From Seminavis robusta (Eukaryota > Bacillariophyta > Bacillariophyceae > Naviculales > Naviculaceae): 64,000 bases of DNA. The position numbers and the translations under genes were made by a program. The DNA lies in contig CAICTM010000287.1 in assembly GCA_903772945.1 (NCBI GenBank), positions 1-64,000 on the forward strand, given 5' to 3'. The notes below the pieces were generated by a model. The model was not told where the DNA came from and did no database searches. It saw nothing but the letters and a program-made list of their open reading frames with translations. Numbering within the stretch: the stretch's first letter is position 1; each line of letters starts with the position of its first letter. Of the stretch, positions 61,951 to 64,000 are shown piece after piece.

Positions 61951-63043
61951 CTTTGTACTTGGTTATCAGTTCGTACTTAATGGTGAGGTAGAGGAAGCTA
62001 AGGCTATTACTGCACTTGACTGCTTGGAATGGGGCGCCCATGGTGCCATGGTCGAGGTCAACGGCCAACCGAGATTACGATTTCGACGTGAACCCAGATC
62101 GCGCGAATGCGTCACACTCGTGACTCGATCATGTTTTGCTTAATCGACGCTTGCAGCTCTTGAAATGTATATTCCTCCCTTGATATTAAGATGTCTATAA
62201 GTTCACCCGAACCCTGAAGGCATCTTAGCAAAAACTCAAATATCTGCACTGAGAAGTCTTTCTTAGCATTTTGTTAAAATTCAGGGTCCCAAGGCAACAT
62301 CTTAGCTTTCTTGCCATTTCTATTGACCATACTAGTAGTATGGTACACACCAACCTTGCTATTCTGCTTCCCACCTTACTGAACGCGCCCCTAGGAGAAG
62401 AGAGGAAAGAGCAGTGTATCATCCGCCGGAGGCAAAATTTTTTACTTTTGGTACAAGTTTTTAAGGCATTTTGTTGTAAAAAAGTGTCCTTGTATCATCT
62501 CTCAATCTCTTATGTGCCCAAGGGAGAGTGCTTACTGGCTATCTTATCTCTAGCGCAGATCTGAGTGTCTCAAGTATCTTAATTAACATCCCAGCAAATC
62601 TCAGTACTCGAAATCTTATCTCCGACTCTCTTAATGTCAAGGGAGGAGTGTACACATACTATGTACTAGTACTAGTACCCCGCATCGTTTGGGAAATGGT
62701 TGTAGCACATACATGTACTAGCTAGCTAGCTAGAAACGTCGTGTGGGTTTGCTGCATCAAACCTTCCAGCCTTCGTGTTTTAAAACAAACTGCACCCAAC
62801 ATCGCTTCTTGTTCCCATACCCACATGTACCTACAGCATTGGGCTAGCTAGCTAGTGCAGTTCAATTGACCCTATTACATCGTACTGAGATATTCTCAAA
62901 TGATTTTCGTGCAGGTTTCGGTATTGGTATCGGTATCCTCATCCGTACTCATCAAGAAAGTATCATATCCAGGTAGCAGAAGTGCTTTCAAACAAACCAT
63001 CCTCACGCTTCAGTCCATCCACTAACAAACTTCAAACTTCACC
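61951..63043. other. Spacer between SRP19 and the LRR gene
   Basis: No gene supported. Contains CTAGCTAGCTAGCTAG (62720-62735), tacatgta words and T-rich tracts. Upstream side of SRP19 probably holds its promoter. Confidence 0.5.
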
Positions 63044-64000
63044 TCACCTTGCAAACAAAGCTGCCACAGTGTCTTGTAGAAAAAGGTGCAAAGCTGCTGG
63101 TTTCGCAGAAACCCTGGCCAGTAAAACTGGCCAAAGAGAAGGAGGCAAGGCCAGGAGATCTCTTGGCTGATCAACTGTATTCCGGCGAAGGAATCGATTG
63201 ATATCCAGCTGCTGATTGATCTTAGATAGATCCAGAGCCCTGCTACTATTGGAACTTCCATCATGTTTCCTCATCTCCAGAAACAACAAGCTCAGGTTAT
63301 GCTTCAACCCCTTTTGGACCAGTGTCTTGACTGTCATCTCACGAGTGATGGGGGATCCAAGGTAGTGGCGGTTGTAGGAAAGGTCAAGCTTTTCCAAAGA
63401 GGGGCTTGTGCGGATAATCTTTGCAATACAGTTGGCACTGTCACTTCGTAGATCGCAGTCCACAAGTTTCAATGTCTTGAGGGACGACACGGCTTCCTGA
63501 AGAATCTGTGCTCCGTCGACGCCAATAGGGTAGTTGGCAATCTCTAAATAGTCCAGCTCGACAATGGTGTTTCGTGGATTCTGACCTTCCAAGTTTTCGC
63601 CAACATTGCCATCTTGATTGTCATTGTCTCCCTCCAGCACGGGAACTGATGGATGGTCTGTCATGGTCAAACCTGATCGAATAGTTTCCGAGATGGTATC
63701 TCGGTTGATGCGCAGGATTCGTGCATTATAGTTCTTGAGGCTCAAGCGAGTGATTCCCGCAAGGCGACAGCAGAGAATGGCCGCGAGGAGGGTATTAGTG
63801 TCTTGCAAACAAACAAATTCCAGCTCTTCCATGAGAACATTTCCTTCCCGACGCATCTTGAACAGCGTTGTTTGCAGCAGTTGTAGTCCCACTGAAGAAA
63901 TTCCACTGCGAAGAGCCAATTTCCGAACTACCAAAGGTGATGTTGGATTCGAAAGAGCTTGGCAGAAATGAGTGATCACCGAATCTCTCGAGCTGTGCTT
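63044..64000 (-). CDS. Leucine-rich-repeat protein, C-terminal part (runs off the window)
   Basis: Open to the right edge (GTG at 63979 is not a true start; the frame continues to 64000 as HSSRDSVI). More than 311 residues are seen, with LRR-type helices and strands: LVVRKLALRSGISSVGLQLL, LEELEFVCLQ, ITRLSLKNYN, LDYLEIANYPIGVDGAQIL, LKTLKLVDCDLRSDSA, LEKLDLSYNRHYLG. It has the style of the RNI/ribonuclease-inhibitor-like LRR proteins common in diatoms. Stop at 63044. Its role is unknown; the ligand face and N-terminus are outside the window. Confidence 0.75.
   Translation of the reverse strand, partial: KHSSRDSVITHFCQALSNPTSPLVVRKLALRSGISSVGLQLLQTTLFKMRREGNVLMEELEFVCLQDTNTLLAAILCCRLAGITRLSLKNYNARILRINRDTISETIRSGLTMTDHPSVPVLEGDNDNQDGNVGENLEGQNPRNTIVELDYLEIANYPIGVDGAQILQEAVSSLKTLKLVDCDLRSDSANCIAKIIRTSPSLEKLDLSYNRHYLGSPITREMTVKTLVQKGLKHNLSLLFLEMRKHDGSSNSSRALDLSKINQQLDINRFLRRNTVDQPRDLLALPPSLWPVLLARVSAKPAALHLFLQDTVAALFAR

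Overview
The window is nuclear DNA of a eukaryotic alga, most likely a pennate diatom. The evidence is an LHCX-type fucoxanthin-chlorophyll protein gene (26835-27499), a heterokont plastid-targeting signature at an SAFAP cleavage site (46388-47929), short GT-AG introns of about 70-130 nt, a single-exon 7TM receptor, a Crypton-like tyrosine recombinase and a diatom-type Ty3/gypsy element present twice. The species is an inference; the style of the spacers (many TACCGGTA, GTACATGTA and CTAGCTAG words) resembles Seminavis-like diatoms.

Layout. About 0-23.5 kb is mostly mobile DNA. In order it holds a DIRS-type retroelement fossil (-), a small inverted-repeat element carrying about 17 copies of an ATCCCTTA word, gypsy copy A (+, 3100-7523), a Crypton-like gene with two internal stops (-), a quiet spacer, a SANT/Myb-like regulator gene (12524-13708), an orphan ORF (14308-15069), and a large DDE-transposase-like gene (-) split by gypsy copy B (-, 16394-20953). 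Copy B has a clean 4-bp target duplication and lies inside the transposase coding frame.

From 24 to 64 kb the region is gene-rich. It holds a multi-pass membrane protein, Lhcx, a relic of a DUF482/FemAB-like gene, a 7TM receptor, a PHD/ePHD chromatin protein followed by an overlapping ORF, a heat shock factor, a RlmN-like radical-SAM rRNA methyltransferase, and a 1657-aa low-complexity protein with a duplicated LM-GLD-LLVDTP motif. These are followed by a plastid-targeted unknown, an ataxin-3-like Josephin-UIM-UBX deubiquitinase, a TatD nuclease, a tandem pair of START-like genes, a Harbinger-like transposase relic, a 576-aa unknown, SRP19, and the 5'-truncated (by the window edge) end of a leucine-rich-repeat gene.

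The genes do not form an operon-like unit; each appears independently transcribed. The most unusual material is in the mobile half: the transposase-like gene with an N-terminal DUF6729-like zinc domain, the Crypton-like gene with a long Pro/Gln-rich tail, and the TIR element with a telomere-like but non-telomeric word array. I found no CRISPR array, rRNA or convincing tRNA. Intron borders are read by eye from GT/AG and frame continuity and have not been checked against transcripts.
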